Origin: Sialis fuliginosa
Taxonomy: Eukaryota; Arthropoda; Insecta; Megaloptera; Sialidae
Direction of reading: 5' to 3'
DNA: 64,000 bases
Assembly (NCBI GenBank): GCA_961205875.1
Contig: OY540818.1
Location: 1,596,001-1,660,000 of the forward strand
Every line of letters starts with the position of its first letter. Position 1 is the stretch's first letter. Made by a program: the position numbers and the translations under genes. The notes beneath the pieces are model-generated. The model did no database searches. It saw only the letters and a list, made by a program, of their open reading frames with translations, and had not been told where the DNA came from. Of the stretch, positions 43,447-55,842 are shown piece after piece.

Positions 43447-44274
43447 AAATTGTTACATTATCACATGTTCACTTTTGAACAGTATATACAATGTGTTTGT
43501 ACACTTTGAACTATATTGGTAAATACTGAAAATTTTGAATTAGCATTTTGTAAGAATTGTTTCCTTATAAAATGCAAACATATAACCTTATTTTTTTGAT
43601 GTTGGTTTCCTAATAACTACGCTTATAAAAATATTATTCCCGCAAAAATATTAAATAGGTACCAATATTCTTTAATTTTGTTATGTTATTAACCATTTCT
43701 AAATTAATATCGTTAGGAAGTTAGCACAGACTAGTGGTAAATAAAATAAAAAAATTCATTTAATGCTCCTCATATATTTGAAATTGCTCCAACTCTTAAT
43801 ACAAAATATATAAAAAATTTTACAAAAAAATAATAATCGTTATATCGTATTTTTCGAAAACTAATCGTTTACTTCCTCACGATTAAATTATTTGATTTTA
43901 CAGGGATATAATATTTTATCATATATAAAAATTTTTCATAAAATTTTACATACTAATTATAATTCATTTTATAAACATCAATATGTTTTTTTTTAACAAA
44001 GAAAACTTACCGTCAGTAAATTTTTAACACCCATTACAATGAATTTTTGATTTCTGGAAATATTTCATGTTTGTTTACAAGCAATAGTAATATCAAATTT
44101 CACCTCTTCTTAAAATAGGTTACAAATTTTCATAAATAGGTAGTAGATAATAATTAACCATTTACAATTACAATAATTACAAATATTTTTTAGAGAAAAA
44201 ACAATTTATTGATGTCAGCTGATCAAAACTTCAACTCAAAATATGGATTCATAGATATCGAAGAAGATAGAACA
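43447..44274. other. AT-rich sequence; no gene seen
   Basis: No frame or repeat pair recognised. 44267-44274 is the left target duplication of the hAT MITE. Confidence 0.4.
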
Positions 44275-45308
44275 CAGTGGCGAGGCGTGAAAGGGAAGCA
44301 TATTTTGTCAATTCTCCCCCTCCTATTAACAAAAAAAAACTAGTTATGAAACAGCTTTAGTTCAAGCATTTACTTTATTAATTAATTGCTATATATTTAT
44401 ATAGTTACTAAATGATTATACGTCTTATTTTCTTATATTTAGTCGATATTTGTATGACGAGTTGAAGTTCACTGCAGGAAATTTCACTAAAAAATTTAGA
44501 ATTTTTGATATCGTTAAAAGTATGTTTATTGTATATAAAATGACGTGAAAAGTTGAAATTTTCAAATCACAGGTCTGTATCTCAAACCGTTCTTGAGATT
44601 TAGCCTCTCAAAGTTTTAGTTTTTTCAAATTTTTGGAGAAAAAAGGCTATAACTTTTGAACGGGTGGTCGGAATTGATTTTAGTTGACGGATTTGAAATG
44701 AGTGTGTCAGAATCTATATAATTACAACTATAATACTTTAAAATCCGACAAAAAAAAATTAGTAAAAAATCGACGATTTTTCGCGATTTTTTTTTTCGAG
44801 TTTTAAGGTATTATACATATCATTACACAAATTTGACACGCTGATTCCAAATCCATCAATTAAAATCAATTCCGACCATCCATTTAAAAGTAATAGCCAT
44901 TTTTCTTCAAAATTTTGAAAAAACTGAAACTTTGAGAGGCTATATCTTAAGAACGGTTTGAGATACAGACCTGTGGTTTAAAAATTTCAACTTTCCACGT
45001 CATTTTCTATACAATAAATATACTTTTAAATCAAAATTTCCTGCAGTGAACTTCAATTCGTCAGACAAATATCAACTAAAATACAAGAAAATAAGACGTA
45101 GAGGTATTATAGTTTTATAATTGAACGTGTAAATTAATATTAAATGTTATTTTTGACTTTTGGTTAAACTGTTTGAGTTGCGCATAAAGATGAATATTTT
45201 AATAATATTTTTAAATTATTTATTAACTGAAAACACAGATTTGTATTAATTTACCCATAAAGAAAGGGAAGCACTGCTTCCCCTGCTTTCATGGACGCTT
45301 CGCTACTG
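44275..45308. mobile_element. hAT MITE with 8-bp target duplication
   Basis: CAGTGGCGAGGCGT and its inverse ACGCTTCGCTACTG mark the ends. ATAGAACA is duplicated at 44267-44274 and 45309-45316, the 8-bp signature of hAT elements. Inside, 44419-45100 (TACGTCTTATTTTCTT ends) is a near-perfect palindrome of two ~335-base arms, possibly a second element inserted in the first. No transposase. Confidence 0.8.
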
Positions 45309-45464
45309 ATAGAACATGATTATAGTTACTCAAAAATCGCAGCTTTCCTCGTAAGAGACAATCTTATACAGTGATCTTTCGTTTTACGATTGATTCAACC
45401 TACGACCAAGTCATTTCACAATGGACTTACCTTATTAATGATTCACATATTGTTAAAATGCACA
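45309..45464. other. Short MITE-end-like sequence; no gene seen
   Basis: CAGTGATCTTTCGTTTTACG near 45371 resembles an isolated transposon end; no partner was found. Confidence 0.3.
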
Positions 45465-46134
45465 GTAAGTAAAAAAATAAATATATTTGATCATTTCCAG
45501 TAGTTTTTTAAAACAGGATGCATGTGTCACTCGATTTTTTTTCTGAAAGTACATATCAAAAAAACAAAATTCTGCCCCCCCCCCCCCCCATCCCTTGAAA
45601 TCGAGCTAAATTAGACTTTTTTTGAAGGTATACCTTATTTTTCTAAATATCCCTTACAATGCATGTTATAGGGCTCATTCTCTTTGTTTTTTTTTATTGA
45701 ACTTTCATTTAAAATTAGTTTCAGAGCCGAATATTTAATTTTAGCCGAATTTGGTATCGAAACAAAGTTTTTTTTTTATAAAGTCGAATTTTTATAATAG
45801 TTGATTTTGAAACTACCGATAAATATTTTGTTTTCAACCAAAATACTTCCAGCATAGATGTTTTTTTTTAGTTTTTTTATTACGTAGTTTCCAAATATCT
45901 AGGGGAGAAGGAGGCACCTTAGCACAGAGGCAGATTTGAACATGTTGATTTCTGAACGCAGCTTTATGTTAATCTATGCCGCAACTCCATTTTAATATTG
46001 GCAACACTGGCTGTGACAAACGTCAAGTCACAAAGCGCGCGTGTTTCGTTGTCAAAAAGAGTTATAACCTGTCGTCGTATTTATACCGGCGAAGTAAAAA
46101 ATAAAAATAAATGTTGTAAGGGATTTACAATCAC

Positions 46135-46433
46135 GTAAGTACAGGTTTCCAACTAATTCTTTCACAAAATTGTGCAGTACTTATTAGTTTTCAATCCACC
46201 TTGTAGTTTTTGCTTGCCAGTTATTTCACATTATTTTTTTTGTAATATTTTATCTTCCAAGTGACCATGGGGCAGATTTGATCAAAACAAACGGGGCTGA
46301 TTTGAACGGGACGTTCAAATGTGCCCCGCCCCCGGCTTAAATGCAAACTTTAAATGTTTTCTAATACATGTATTCTAAATGTAATAATTAATTGTAATTA
46401 AATGCATCACTAACTGTAATTCATTATTTATAG
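46135..46433 (+). other. Predicted 5' UTR intron of the pogo-like transposase
   Basis: CAC|GTAAGT at 46135 is a consensus donor and TTATTTATAG (AG at 46432-46433) a consensus acceptor. The ATG lies one base after the acceptor. Length is 299 bases. Confidence 0.5.
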
Positions 46434-46434
46434 A

Positions 46435-47778
46435 ATGGTTAGAACATACAAAAAGAAGCGGGAACTTACAATTAATGAAGATGATGTCCAAAATGCTGTT
46501 TTATGCGTCATCAACGGAACTATGAAACTTAGAAGAGCTGCAGATGCATATGGACTGACGCCGAGTACACTCTTCTATCGAGTTAAAAAATATAAAGAAA
46601 ACATAGCTCCAAGAAGTGAACTATTTTCAAGTAAATACACTGTTGCTCAGGTATTTACCAATGACGCGGAAAAAATGCTTCAAAATTACCTCTTGACAAG
46701 ATCAAAAATGAACTATGGCCTTACCTATAAAAGTGCAAGATCATTAGCTTTTGAATATGCAACAGCTCTTAATAAATGTCCTGCAAAATGGACTGAAAAC
46801 AAACTGACAGGCATAGAGTGGATGAAAGGATTTATGAAGAGGCACAAAAGCATTTCTTTGCGAAAGCCTGAGAACACGAGTCTTTCAAGATCCGCAAGTT
46901 TCAATAAACATAATGTGTCAGTGTTTTACGATAATTACGAAAGGGCTCTGCAGAAGACCCACTTTACTCCAGACCGAATTTTTAATTTGGATGAGACCAA
47001 TATCATGACGGTGGTGCAAGCACTTAACGTGATTGCACACACCGGTATAAAACAGGTAGGTCAATGTGTGTCAGCAGAGAGAGGCCAGCTTATAACAATG
47101 TGCGCCATAGTCAATGCAACAGGTAATACTGTTCCACCTGTTTTCATATTTCCAAGGGCACGATTTCATGAAGCTATGATTCATGGTGTACCACCAGGAA
47201 GCGTTGGTTATACAAATAGCCCAAAGAGCGGATGGATGACCGGCCCTTTATTTCTTAAGGTACTGCAACACATAAAAAAATTCACAAGATGTAGCAAAGA
47301 TGACAGAATACTGTTATTATTTGACAACCATGAAAGCCACTGTACGTTAGATGCAATTAATTACTGTCGATATAATGGTATTGTTGTTGTCACATTCCCT
47401 CCCCATTGCACACACCAGATGCAACCCTTAGATATTGCCGTCAATGGTCCATTTAAACAAAAAATTTCAGTAGCACAAAATGATTGGTTGCTCGAACATC
47501 CTGGTAGAACTACAACGATACATGATCTGCCAGCCATTGTGACTCCAGCATACAATGCATCTCATACGCCTAAAAATATATTATCAGGCTTTACACGACC
47601 AGGAATATATCCATTTAACCGTAATGCATTTACGGACGATGATTTCCAATGTGCAGAAGTCACGAATCGTCCTCAACCTGACATATCTGCCGGAAATGAG
47701 GGGCCCGTGATAGCAAATGCTATCACTGGTTTACATATGTCACAAACTACATCTCTCGCACCAAAGGAAACTGATTAG
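46435..47778 (+). pseudogene. pogo/Tigger-like DDE transposase, main part
   Basis: 447 codons. An N-terminal psq-type helix-turn-helix (about residues 10-55, MKLRRAADAYGLTPSTLFYR) is followed by a CENP-B-type region and a DDE_1 domain. Catalytic Asp residues sit at 186 (FNLDETNI), 297 (LLLFDNHESH) and 333 (HQMQPLDIAV), a DD35D spacing. The C-terminal third continues in another frame after TAG at 47776, so the copy is broken. It would cut and paste the element in the nucleus at TA targets. Start context is GAATGGTT. Confidence 0.9.
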
Positions 47779-47854
47779 AGAGGCAGTCCAAGTATACTTG
47801 AAAGCCCTGCACCTGGTATTGATCAGCCCATAGTAGCTTCACATATGCCACAGA

Positions 47855-48628
47855 TTGTATCTCCTGGAACAGAAGAAACTATTCAAGAGAGGCAGTCCAG
47901 AGGCAGTTCCTGCTCTCATCACTCCAGAAATGATACAACCGTATCCTAAAGCTCCTCCACGTAAAGATGACGCAAGAGGACGAAAAAAAGGAAGTTCGCG
48001 GATCTTAACTGACACCCCGGAGAAAAATTCAATAGAAGCAGCACACTTAATTCGGATGAAAAACTTAGAAAAGTCTGCTATTCGTTCACGTACCAGAAAA
48101 GAGAAGCCACTTACCACAGTGAAGCAAGCTGCAAAAGGCAAGCAACTACTTAAGGGCAAACAGCTTCCTAAACCCAAATCTAAATCAAAACAGAGATCCA
48201 TATTCACATCAAACTCTGAGTCGGACGATAATGACGATAACATCTCTGTGAATGACGACTCAGACTTAGATGCGAGTGACAGTCATAATGAAGATGAAGA
48301 ACTGCTGGAACAAGCTGACAGTACTCTTTTCACTAGTCAAAGCCTGAATGTTGGGGACTTTGTACTAGTTCAATGCCCTTCAGAAAAACGAATTGCATCT
48401 TTGGCTTTCGTTACTAGAATTGAAGAAAAGGACTTAAATACCTTTACTGTGAATTACTTGAAGAGAAAAGGAGATGTGTTATACTTTCCTGAAAAAGTTG
48501 ATAGATGGTCTGTTACAATTTTGGATATAGTAACAAAACTGCCAGCACCTAATAATGCTCCTGGCACGTCCAGAACTGCAGGAAGGTTTTCTTTTAATTT
48601 CAATTTTTCTTTTTTTCATATGGGATAG
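47855..48628 (+). pseudogene. pogo/Tigger-like transposase, C-terminal part (different frame)
   Basis: The real homology begins near 47915 with ITPEMIQPYPKAPPRK, then RGRKKGSSRILTDTPEKN, a basic Lys-rich and an acidic Asp/Ser stretch, and a C-terminal GDFVLVQC...VNYLKRK...FPEKVDRWSV fold ending IVTKLPAPN...GTSR. This order is typical of the family's C-terminus. An imperfect duplication of the HMSQTTSLAPKET-type segment lies between the two parts (47735-47900), next to the stop and frame change. Confidence 0.8.
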
Positions 48629-48797
48629 GTAGGACAGGACCTACCTAAGATGATTACTTTAAAATGATTGTGCAACATGATTATTTTTGTTACCAAAGTG
48701 GAAGTCTGACTAAATTAAAATTTATTATTAAGTTTAGAAGTTTGATATTAAGTTTATTTTATGTTTAATTTTGCGTCTGAGGCAGTATTATACAGTA

Positions 48798-49648
48798 AAC
48801 AGGGTGGGGCATTTAAAGTGTTACAGTTGATTATCTCAGAACCATCGCATATTTGAAAAAAATGTTTCGACCAAAAAATGTTTGGTTGTAGTAATATTTA
48901 TTTGCTATTTTAACGTGGCCTTCAAGGATATTTAAAGGTCAACATCATTTTTTTTAAATAGGAACCTGTAGTTTTTATTTAATAATCTTATTCTACGTAA
49001 AAAAACACGAATCTTTCATTGAAAACTTTTTTTTGAACAACCCAAGCTTTCCAAGGTATCTAACAAAATAATTCGTGATTTTGAACTTTCAAGAATATTT
49101 ACTCAGAAACCACAAACTTTAGAAAAAAAGTGCAGGATACACAAAATATTTATTTTGGTCTAATAAAGCGTGGATAATTATTTCAAAAAATTTAAAAACT
49201 TTTTCTATTTATTTTATTTTAGCAAAAACAAAAAAAAGTACGAAATGTTAAAAAAAATCTAGAATAATTCTCCAAGTTTCATTAGACCAAAATAAACATT
49301 TTTTGTTTCTTGTACTTTTTTTCTAAATTTTATGGTTTCTGAGTAAAAAATTCTTGAAAATTCAAAATCTCGAATTATTTTCTTAAATACTTTGGAAAGC
49401 TTGGGTTGTTCAAAAAAAAGTTTTCAATGAAAGATTCGTATTATTCACGTAAAATAAGATTACTAAATAAAAACTATAAGTTCCTATTTAAAAAAATGAT
49501 GTTGACCTTCAAATATCCTTGAAGGCCACGTTAAAATAGCAAATAAAAATTACTATTCGATTACCCCCTTACAACCAAACATTTTTTGGTTGAAATATTT
49601 TTTTCAAATATGCGATGGTTCTGAGATAATCAAATGCTCCACCCTGTA
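48798..49648. mobile_element. Foldback element, CAGGGTGGGGC ends, copy 2
   Basis: The same family as 27503-28388 (ATCTCAGAACCATCGCATAT block at both ends). It is inserted in the 3' part of the pogo-like element. Confidence 0.8.
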
Positions 49649-50830
49649 TAATTATAATAACAATAAACTAATACTCTTGTGCAATATGATTATTTTTGTT
49701 AACAAGGAGGAAGTCAGACACAATTAAAAACTATAATTTTTATTTTTGTTACTGTAATGCAAGATTTAACTTTAGAAGTTTCGTATAAGTTTATTTTATA
49801 TTTTAATAACAATAAATATCATTATAATAAAGACAAATTATTACTCTATACTCTCTTTTTTCTGGTTTTTAACCCATTTTTCAAAACTGCTCCATGTCGA
49901 TTCAAATGTGCCCCCATGGGGAGGCAAGATGTCTTCTTTTCCAAAAAACGCTTTATTCACACCCTTAAAACTTTTTTTCTCTATTCTCCATATTGCATCT
50001 AATTTTGGGGAAAAAATGTTTTCTTCAAAACAATCCTCAAAAAACATTTTTTTCATATTGAGTTCCTAACTGATAAAACCTAAATTACTAATGTATTAAA
50101 TATAAGGATTTACAGGAATTTTCAGTGTTTCTAAAATGTCGGGGCTTCTAATAATAGAATAAAAAATATACAACTTAATTCGCTATGGAATTCCCTACAA
50201 ATCTTCATAGGTTTAAAATTTTTAGTTTCATTACAAAAGATTCTTTATTTTTAACATTGTTATTAAATAAATACAAAATTGATGTACAAAGTTTCCTAAA
50301 ATTTGGTGCAATATTGAGAATGGAGAAAAAAGTTTTAAGGGTGTGAAAATAGCGTTTATTTGGAAAATAAGACATCCTAAAAAAGCGTAGATAACTTTAA
50401 AAGTTTTTGACAAAATTATTGTTTTTAGATATTTGGAAACTACATAGAAAACTAAAAAATGACCTATGCCGAAAGTATTTTGGTTAAAACCAAAATATTT
50501 GTCGGCAGTTTCAAAATCGACTGTTTTTACAAAAAAAAACTTTATGTTTTGATGCCAAATTCGGCCAAAATTAAATATTCGACACTGAAACCGATTTTAA
50601 ATGAAAATTCAGACGCTATAACATGCATAATAAGGGATATTTCGAAAAATAAGGTACTCTCGAAAAAAGTCTAATTTCTCTCGATTTCAAAACATTCAAA
50701 AATTGTAATTCGGTCGGAAAAAAGGGTATGGTCAAAATATTGGAAGCAAAATCGGTGACATACATGCGCCGTTTTTTCAAAAAACTACTGAAAATGCTCA
50801 TTTAATTATTTATTCATTGTAAAGTTAACT

Positions 50831-51536
50831 CTTTAGAGCGGAACATATATAATCAAAATGGGAGGAAGAGAGGGGAACCCTCTGATTCAGAAATAACTTG
50901 AGAATCACCTCTGAATAAGTCAAAGTGGACACCAGCCCGATAATAAAACCAATATGGACAACGGCCACGAAAGCCTTTATTAGAATATATTATGTAATTT
51001 AATATTATCTGTCAAAAAGTTGTATTGTTTAATAAACAGTTAAATTACGTGACAGCTCAATCAAACAGAGTGTTTTCACATTTTTGTAACTAAAGTGCCA
51101 GTTAAGACCACACAACCGGACACAAGATGCTGACACTGTTGTTTCAGCTATATAATAATCACTAGACTTAAGATTATATTTATCGACATAATGTATTATC
51201 TTAAGTATAAAACATAATGTATTCATTTTAAGAAGCACTTTTATATTGGCTTGCACATGTAGTGAAGCTTATGCTGTATAGTTAATATATTAGTCAAAAC
51301 AGTGTAATTGTTTTTAAAAAGACCTTTTCCGGGAACCGACAATTAACTTGCCGTAAATATCCCATAAAATAATTATTGGTAGAGGAGAAGTGGGGAATAT
51401 GGGACAGTTAAAATAAAATTAAGATTTAGTCAATTACTTGAAATTTTATTTGAATATTTGATAAAACTTTGAACATAAATGTCATAAATTATAATCAGTT
51501 CAAGTATTACGTAAGTATAATTCCGTTGATTTCAGA
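50831..51536. other. Mostly unique sequence; no gene seen
   Basis: The stretch has no frame above 75 codons. GAGGAGAAGTGGGGAATATG near 51382 resembles a transposon end with no partner. It could hold untranslated or intronic host sequence. Confidence 0.35.
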
Positions 51537-51545
51537 CCCCCACAC

Positions 51546-52349
51546 ATGGGCGTAGCCAGGGTGGGGCAGGGGGGGGGGGGGCGCTTGCCCCCCCCCCTAG
51601 CTTGTGGACAAAAAGTAATAAGTAAATCAGTATTATTGTCCAAACAGGGATATTTCTAGACTTCTATGATGTCCATTAAATTTTTGAACGTAAATTTATA
51701 TTTTGGATCCAGAAAATAAAATATCAAAGTTTTTTTTAATCACAATCTTTTATTTTTACATGTAAACTAAAATATCAGGGAAAATTAAAAATAAAATAAA
51801 AACACCTAAAGGCAAAGGTCGCAGTATTGGCAACAGTGAAAACTGTGTTTTGTGTTAAAATAACTACCCACAAAAGCCTGGGCAAGGGGGGACGCTTGCC
51901 CCTCCCCCTAGCTCGTGAAGTAAGAGTAACAAATTAATCAGTTCATTGGCTAAATATTGACATTTTTAGATTCGAAAATTTAAATATCATTATTTTTTTT
52001 ATTGTAAAGTTTTTTTTAAGTATATTATCAATTCAAATTAGATCGATTTTTTACATTAAATAAAAAAAAACACCAAAATAGCAACGTAGAGTACATTTTT
52101 GTAGAGGAATTTGTATTCAAAAAGATATGCACATACATATAAATTTAATTGATTGAAAAAAATGTGGCGAAAATAAAAGAAGAAATGAAAAAAATAATGA
52201 CTTTTCATTGTTACTTTTTGCGCACCTATCTAGAGATATAATAAATAATGAAAATGTTAATTTTTTCAATACTAGGCAAAACACGCCGATCAATCGGTTT
52301 CAAAAAAAAAAATTGCCCCCTCCTGAACAAAATCCTGGCTACGCCCATG
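51546..52349. mobile_element. TIR element, CATGGGCGTAGCCAGG ends, 8-bp target duplication
   Basis: CATGGGCGTAGCCAGG is inverted at 52334-52349. CCCCCACA is duplicated at 51537-51544 and 52350-52357. G/C-rich subterminal runs (GGGGCGCTTGCCCC) repeat twice inside. The length and 8-bp duplication fit a hAT-like or related superfamily. Confidence 0.75.
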
Positions 52350-52545
52350 CCCCCACACCCCTTTTGTAAGAAAAATAAGAAAATTGTAGACTTCCCCTCC
52401 CCAAAATGATAAGATGTAAGAAGTTTTTTTATATTTGTAATAGATACAAAATTAAATACTTTTTTAAATTTTGTTTCAAATCGTTTTCGATTCCACGAAT
52501 TGAACATCGCTAAATTTAAGTAGACTGCTACGTATCTACTTACTA
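52350..52545. other. Short spacer; no gene seen
   Basis: Nothing recognised between two TIR elements. Confidence 0.35.
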
Positions 52546-53096
52546 TACAGGGTGGCGCAACGAAAACGAAACGGTCGCGTTTTTGGTCAGTTAAAATAAG
52601 ATTTTGAAAAAACGCTCGAACACGTCGATTTTGCTTTCAAGGGGGACATCTTTTAGTGGAGCTCAATTTGAACATTTTTGAATTAATTAAAGTTTTGGAT
52701 GTTAGTAAATTTTTGTGAATTATCTGATAAGAAAATAAGCCTTCTTTGTTTTGAATTTTAGTTCTGAATGTTTGTTTTGTTGATCAGAAAATAAATGCAT
52801 TCATGGAATTAAAAATGTAAATAACTTGACTAAAATTAAACAGATTTGAAAAAAACAAAAAGCACTTTGTTTAGAATGAAAAAACCTTTCAAATGAGGTA
52901 TCACTTACCCTATCATGCTATTTAAAATTTTAAGGGTTGTGCTCATAGCGCATTGGGTTGAAAATATTCTTGCAAAAATTTTATTGCAAAAGATGTCTCC
53001 CTTGAAAGTAAAATCGACGTGTTCGAGCGTTTTTTCAAAATCTTATTTTAACTGACCAAAAACGCGACCGTTTCGTTTTCGTTGCGCCACCCTGTA
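52546..53096. mobile_element. Foldback element, TACAGGGTGGCGC ends
   Basis: TACAGGGTGGCGCAACGAAA then ACGAAACGG is inverted exactly at the right end (53 or more bases, through TTAAAATAAGATTTTGAAAA). The end motif is shared with other foldbacks here while the interior differs. No frame. Confidence 0.8.
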
Positions 53097-53403
53097 TATA
53101 ATACGTTATATACATTCTAGTGCAATACAGATAACGGTAATTCTCGGAACGTTTTTAAATAATGAATGTTATTTTGAAAATATTAATTATTTTGTAGTCG
53201 ATTCTTAGTCTTCCCTTCACTCCCTTGTCAGAAAAAGTAAGAACAAACTTACCCCCTCCCCCCCACTTAAGCCTGCTTACGTAATACTTGAACGCCCCCT
53301 TAAATATATGCAGCCATCTGCAAAAAAATAAACGTAAATGCTTAAAAATAATAATTTTGGTCCATATTGCCCAAACAGTTGTGGGTAATGAGAATTATAT
53401 ATA
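53097..53403. other. Spacer; no gene seen
   Basis: AT-rich with a short CCCCCTCCCCCCC tract near 53250. Confidence 0.35.
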
Positions 53404-55101
53404 TACAGGATGACCCAAGTGAACACCCCTTTTAATTTTTTATGACGAGGTTCAATCAAAAAACATTTCAAATGAAAGTTTTGCACGGTTTGAAGGAGGA
53501 CATCGATGTACTGTGCTTAACTTTTCTTTAGGTGACGATTTCAAGATCATTTGAAGGTCAACTCCATTTTTTTAATGCGAACTCAATTATCTTAAACGGA
53601 AATTCCATATTTTTTATATAAATTCTTGTATTACATGAAAAATGAGTAAGTTTTGCTTAAAATATTTTTTCCTAAAAATGCAACCTGATACAGTAAATTC
53701 AGTTTTCGAAAAACCACAATATCCTTACCTCGCGACACATTAATTTTGTGAATTGATAAAACTAAATACCATCGACATTAGTATTACCTGATATACACTA
53801 CGAGGAGGTTGCGATCGGATTTGTCCCTGAAAATGGCCGACGAGTGTTTAAATGCCTGTTAATTTGCAGTCTAAAAATAAAATAAATATACAAACAAAGT
53901 ATCAACTTCACTGTAGCTAGGTTCAACTGAATTTTGAGTTACAATAAAAAAAATGAATTATAATTATTATTATTTGTTATTAATATTAAAAATTTCAAAA
54001 ATTTTTAATTTTAAGTAAATAATAATCGATTTTTCAGAGAAAATTGATATGCAACCTCCTCGTAGTGTATATCGGATAATATTAATGTCAACGGTATTCA
54101 GTTTTATCAATTCACAAAACTAGCATGGGCGCCGGCAGAATTTGTTCCAGGGGGGTGCATCTAGATATATAAAATTAAATTTTATATAAAATAATTTAAA
54201 AAAAAAAATTTTTTTAAACAATAATTTTGTAATAATAAACTTGTATTGCATTTATAGTCCAGTAACTTTGTCGCCTAAATGTATGGGGTAGTATGCGTTA
54301 AATCCGGTAGTTCTGATTTTTTGCAGACTTGTTTATGATGTTGGCCTAATGAATAATCCAAGTTTGTGACCTCGAGGGCCGAACGCAACTTTGTCAAAAA
54401 TCGAAAAAACCGCGAAAAAATCGTTATTTTTTCAAATTTTGGCGATTATAACCCTAAAGGACTAGTTTTTGAAAAAACTTTTTTAGAACTTTTTTAAAGT
54501 AGACTAAATTTGCTACAATATGATACTAGAATTGTCTCTGTAGACCCAATAGTTTCCGAGATTAAGCCTTTCAAAGTTTATCATTTTTTTCGAACTTCGC
54601 AATTTTTTGCAATATTTAGACGTCACTCGAATAACTCTAGCGGGATGAAGTTCCAATTACCTCCGACGGAGTGTGCTAGTATTGCTCGTGTGAAGTCACG
54701 AATCGGAACCTAGCAACTGGTCCCCAGTGCTCCGCCATCTTGTCTATTTTGCTACCTTACCGTGGTTACAGAGACAGCATTAAATATAGAGTTGATCATT
54801 CCAGGATCTTCCAGGATCTCTTCTAGTGAGTCGTTCACAATTATCTCTGATAATGAAAACATGTCAACATCGTCGTCACGTAATATTAGATTAAGATTAA
54901 ATAAACTGGTAAAGTTTTAATTTTTGTCTTCTTAGATAAACTTAGAATTTAATTTATTATTATTGGCATACACTATTTATTATTATTATTATTATTAAAT
55001 AATTATAATACAACAGAACATTTAAAATATTATATGGTATGGTGATGAACTATAAAGCCAAAATTTCATGCCTAAGTACTCCAAGCAGAGGAAGATGCTG
55101 A

Positions 55102-55144
55102 TTACAGCTGTAGTGATGATGAGCCATCATCACTACAGCTGTAA
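55102..55144. repeat. Perfect 20-bp hairpin inside the PIN-like gene
   Basis: TTACAGCTGTAGTGATGATG (55102-55121), AGC, then its exact complement (55125-55144). The left arm looks like a templated inverted copy of the right arm. In the frame that continues into the gene it creates tandem TGA stops. Confidence 0.9.
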
Positions 55145-55167
55145 CTGCTGCCTCTACCTATGATATA

Positions 55168-55842
55168 GTGGTAGTCGTTGGTGAGGACATTGACTTGCTG
55201 ATCATCCTTACTGCGATCTCAAACCAACATGAAATTTTTTACAATAAATGTGGAAGAGGCAAAGCATCAGATGTCATGTATTCCAGCATCGCTTCTTCAA
55301 AATCCTCTTTGAAACCAGAGCTTTTCCTCTTCATCCATGCCTTTAGTGGTTGTGACTATCCTTGTTGGTCGACATCCTACTTCTTTGGCTTAGGGAAGAT
55401 GCAAATGATGTCCATAGTCGAAAAAAATCCGGACGTTGAAAAGCAAGCTGCGATTTTTCTCGACAACAACTCTACACTTGACGAGATAGCAGCAGCAGGA
55501 GAGCGAGTCATAATTGCTCTATACGGAGGCAACCCCAACACCCATAACTTTGACGAGTTGCGGTACCAACTATTCACCAGGGCTGCGACGAAAACCAGCT
55601 TCAATCTAGCCAGGTTACCTCCTACACGAGACTGCTCGATTTCACTGCTTGCGGACATACCATCAGGTAAAAATTTGTCCTTGCATCAGTTACATATCAT
55701 TCATCATTTTCTATTCTCATGTACAATCTTCTTAAAGGTACAGGCGTGGTTGGGAATCACACTGAACCCTCTCTCCTGGGGGTGGATATCCACGTCACAA
55801 GGCCTCAATCCCAAAATGATGACCAACACCTCTTACGGATGA
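55168..55842 (+). pseudogene. PIN/XPG-like nuclease fragment, transposon-borne
   Basis: The frame opens before 55168: in-frame codons back to about 55127 read TTAVTAASTYDIVVVVGEDI. VVGEDIDLLIIL and, about 55 residues on, FIHAFSGCDYPC match the acidic pairs of FEN1/XPG-type PIN nucleases (ED.D ... GCD). Later LPPTRD and VQAWLGITLNPLSWGW are the conserved linker seen in this arthropod family. After WGW the frame diverges and stops; the CXC part continues in another frame, so a shift lies near 55780. There is no ATG at the start. Nuclease function is inferred from motif order. Confidence 0.55.

Larger units (their letters stand above)
45902..49930 (+). mobile_element. pogo/Tigger-like DNA transposon (ends approximate)
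   Basis: The left end GGGGAGAAGGAGGCACC and a subterminal GGCAGATTTGAACATG recur in imperfect inverted form near 49890-49930 (CATGTCGATTCAAATGTGCC). It carries the transposase gene below and is itself hit by the foldback at 48798-49648. The right boundary is uncertain because it merges into the outer foldback arm. Confidence 0.55.
45465..50830. mobile_element. Foldback element interrupted by a pogo-like transposon
   Basis: The left arm 45465-45901 is inverted at about 50415-50830 (CATTTCCAGTAGTTTTTTAA, GTTTCCAAATATCTA and complements). A further inner inverted pair lies at about 49915-50010 and 50290-50400. The pogo element entered at 45902, next to a TA. Confidence 0.65.

Noticed and set aside
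43226-43522. 98-codon plus-strand frame over the Harbinger remnant
   Set aside because: The minus frame at the same place matches the HARBI1-type N-terminus, so this is its shadow.
55667-55737. 71-base GT-AG interval between the PIN-like and CXC frames
   Set aside because: The splice would join the two frames, but it would put the conserved VQAWLGITLNPLSWGW segment, which lies just after the acceptor, out of frame. A frameshift after WGW explains the data better.
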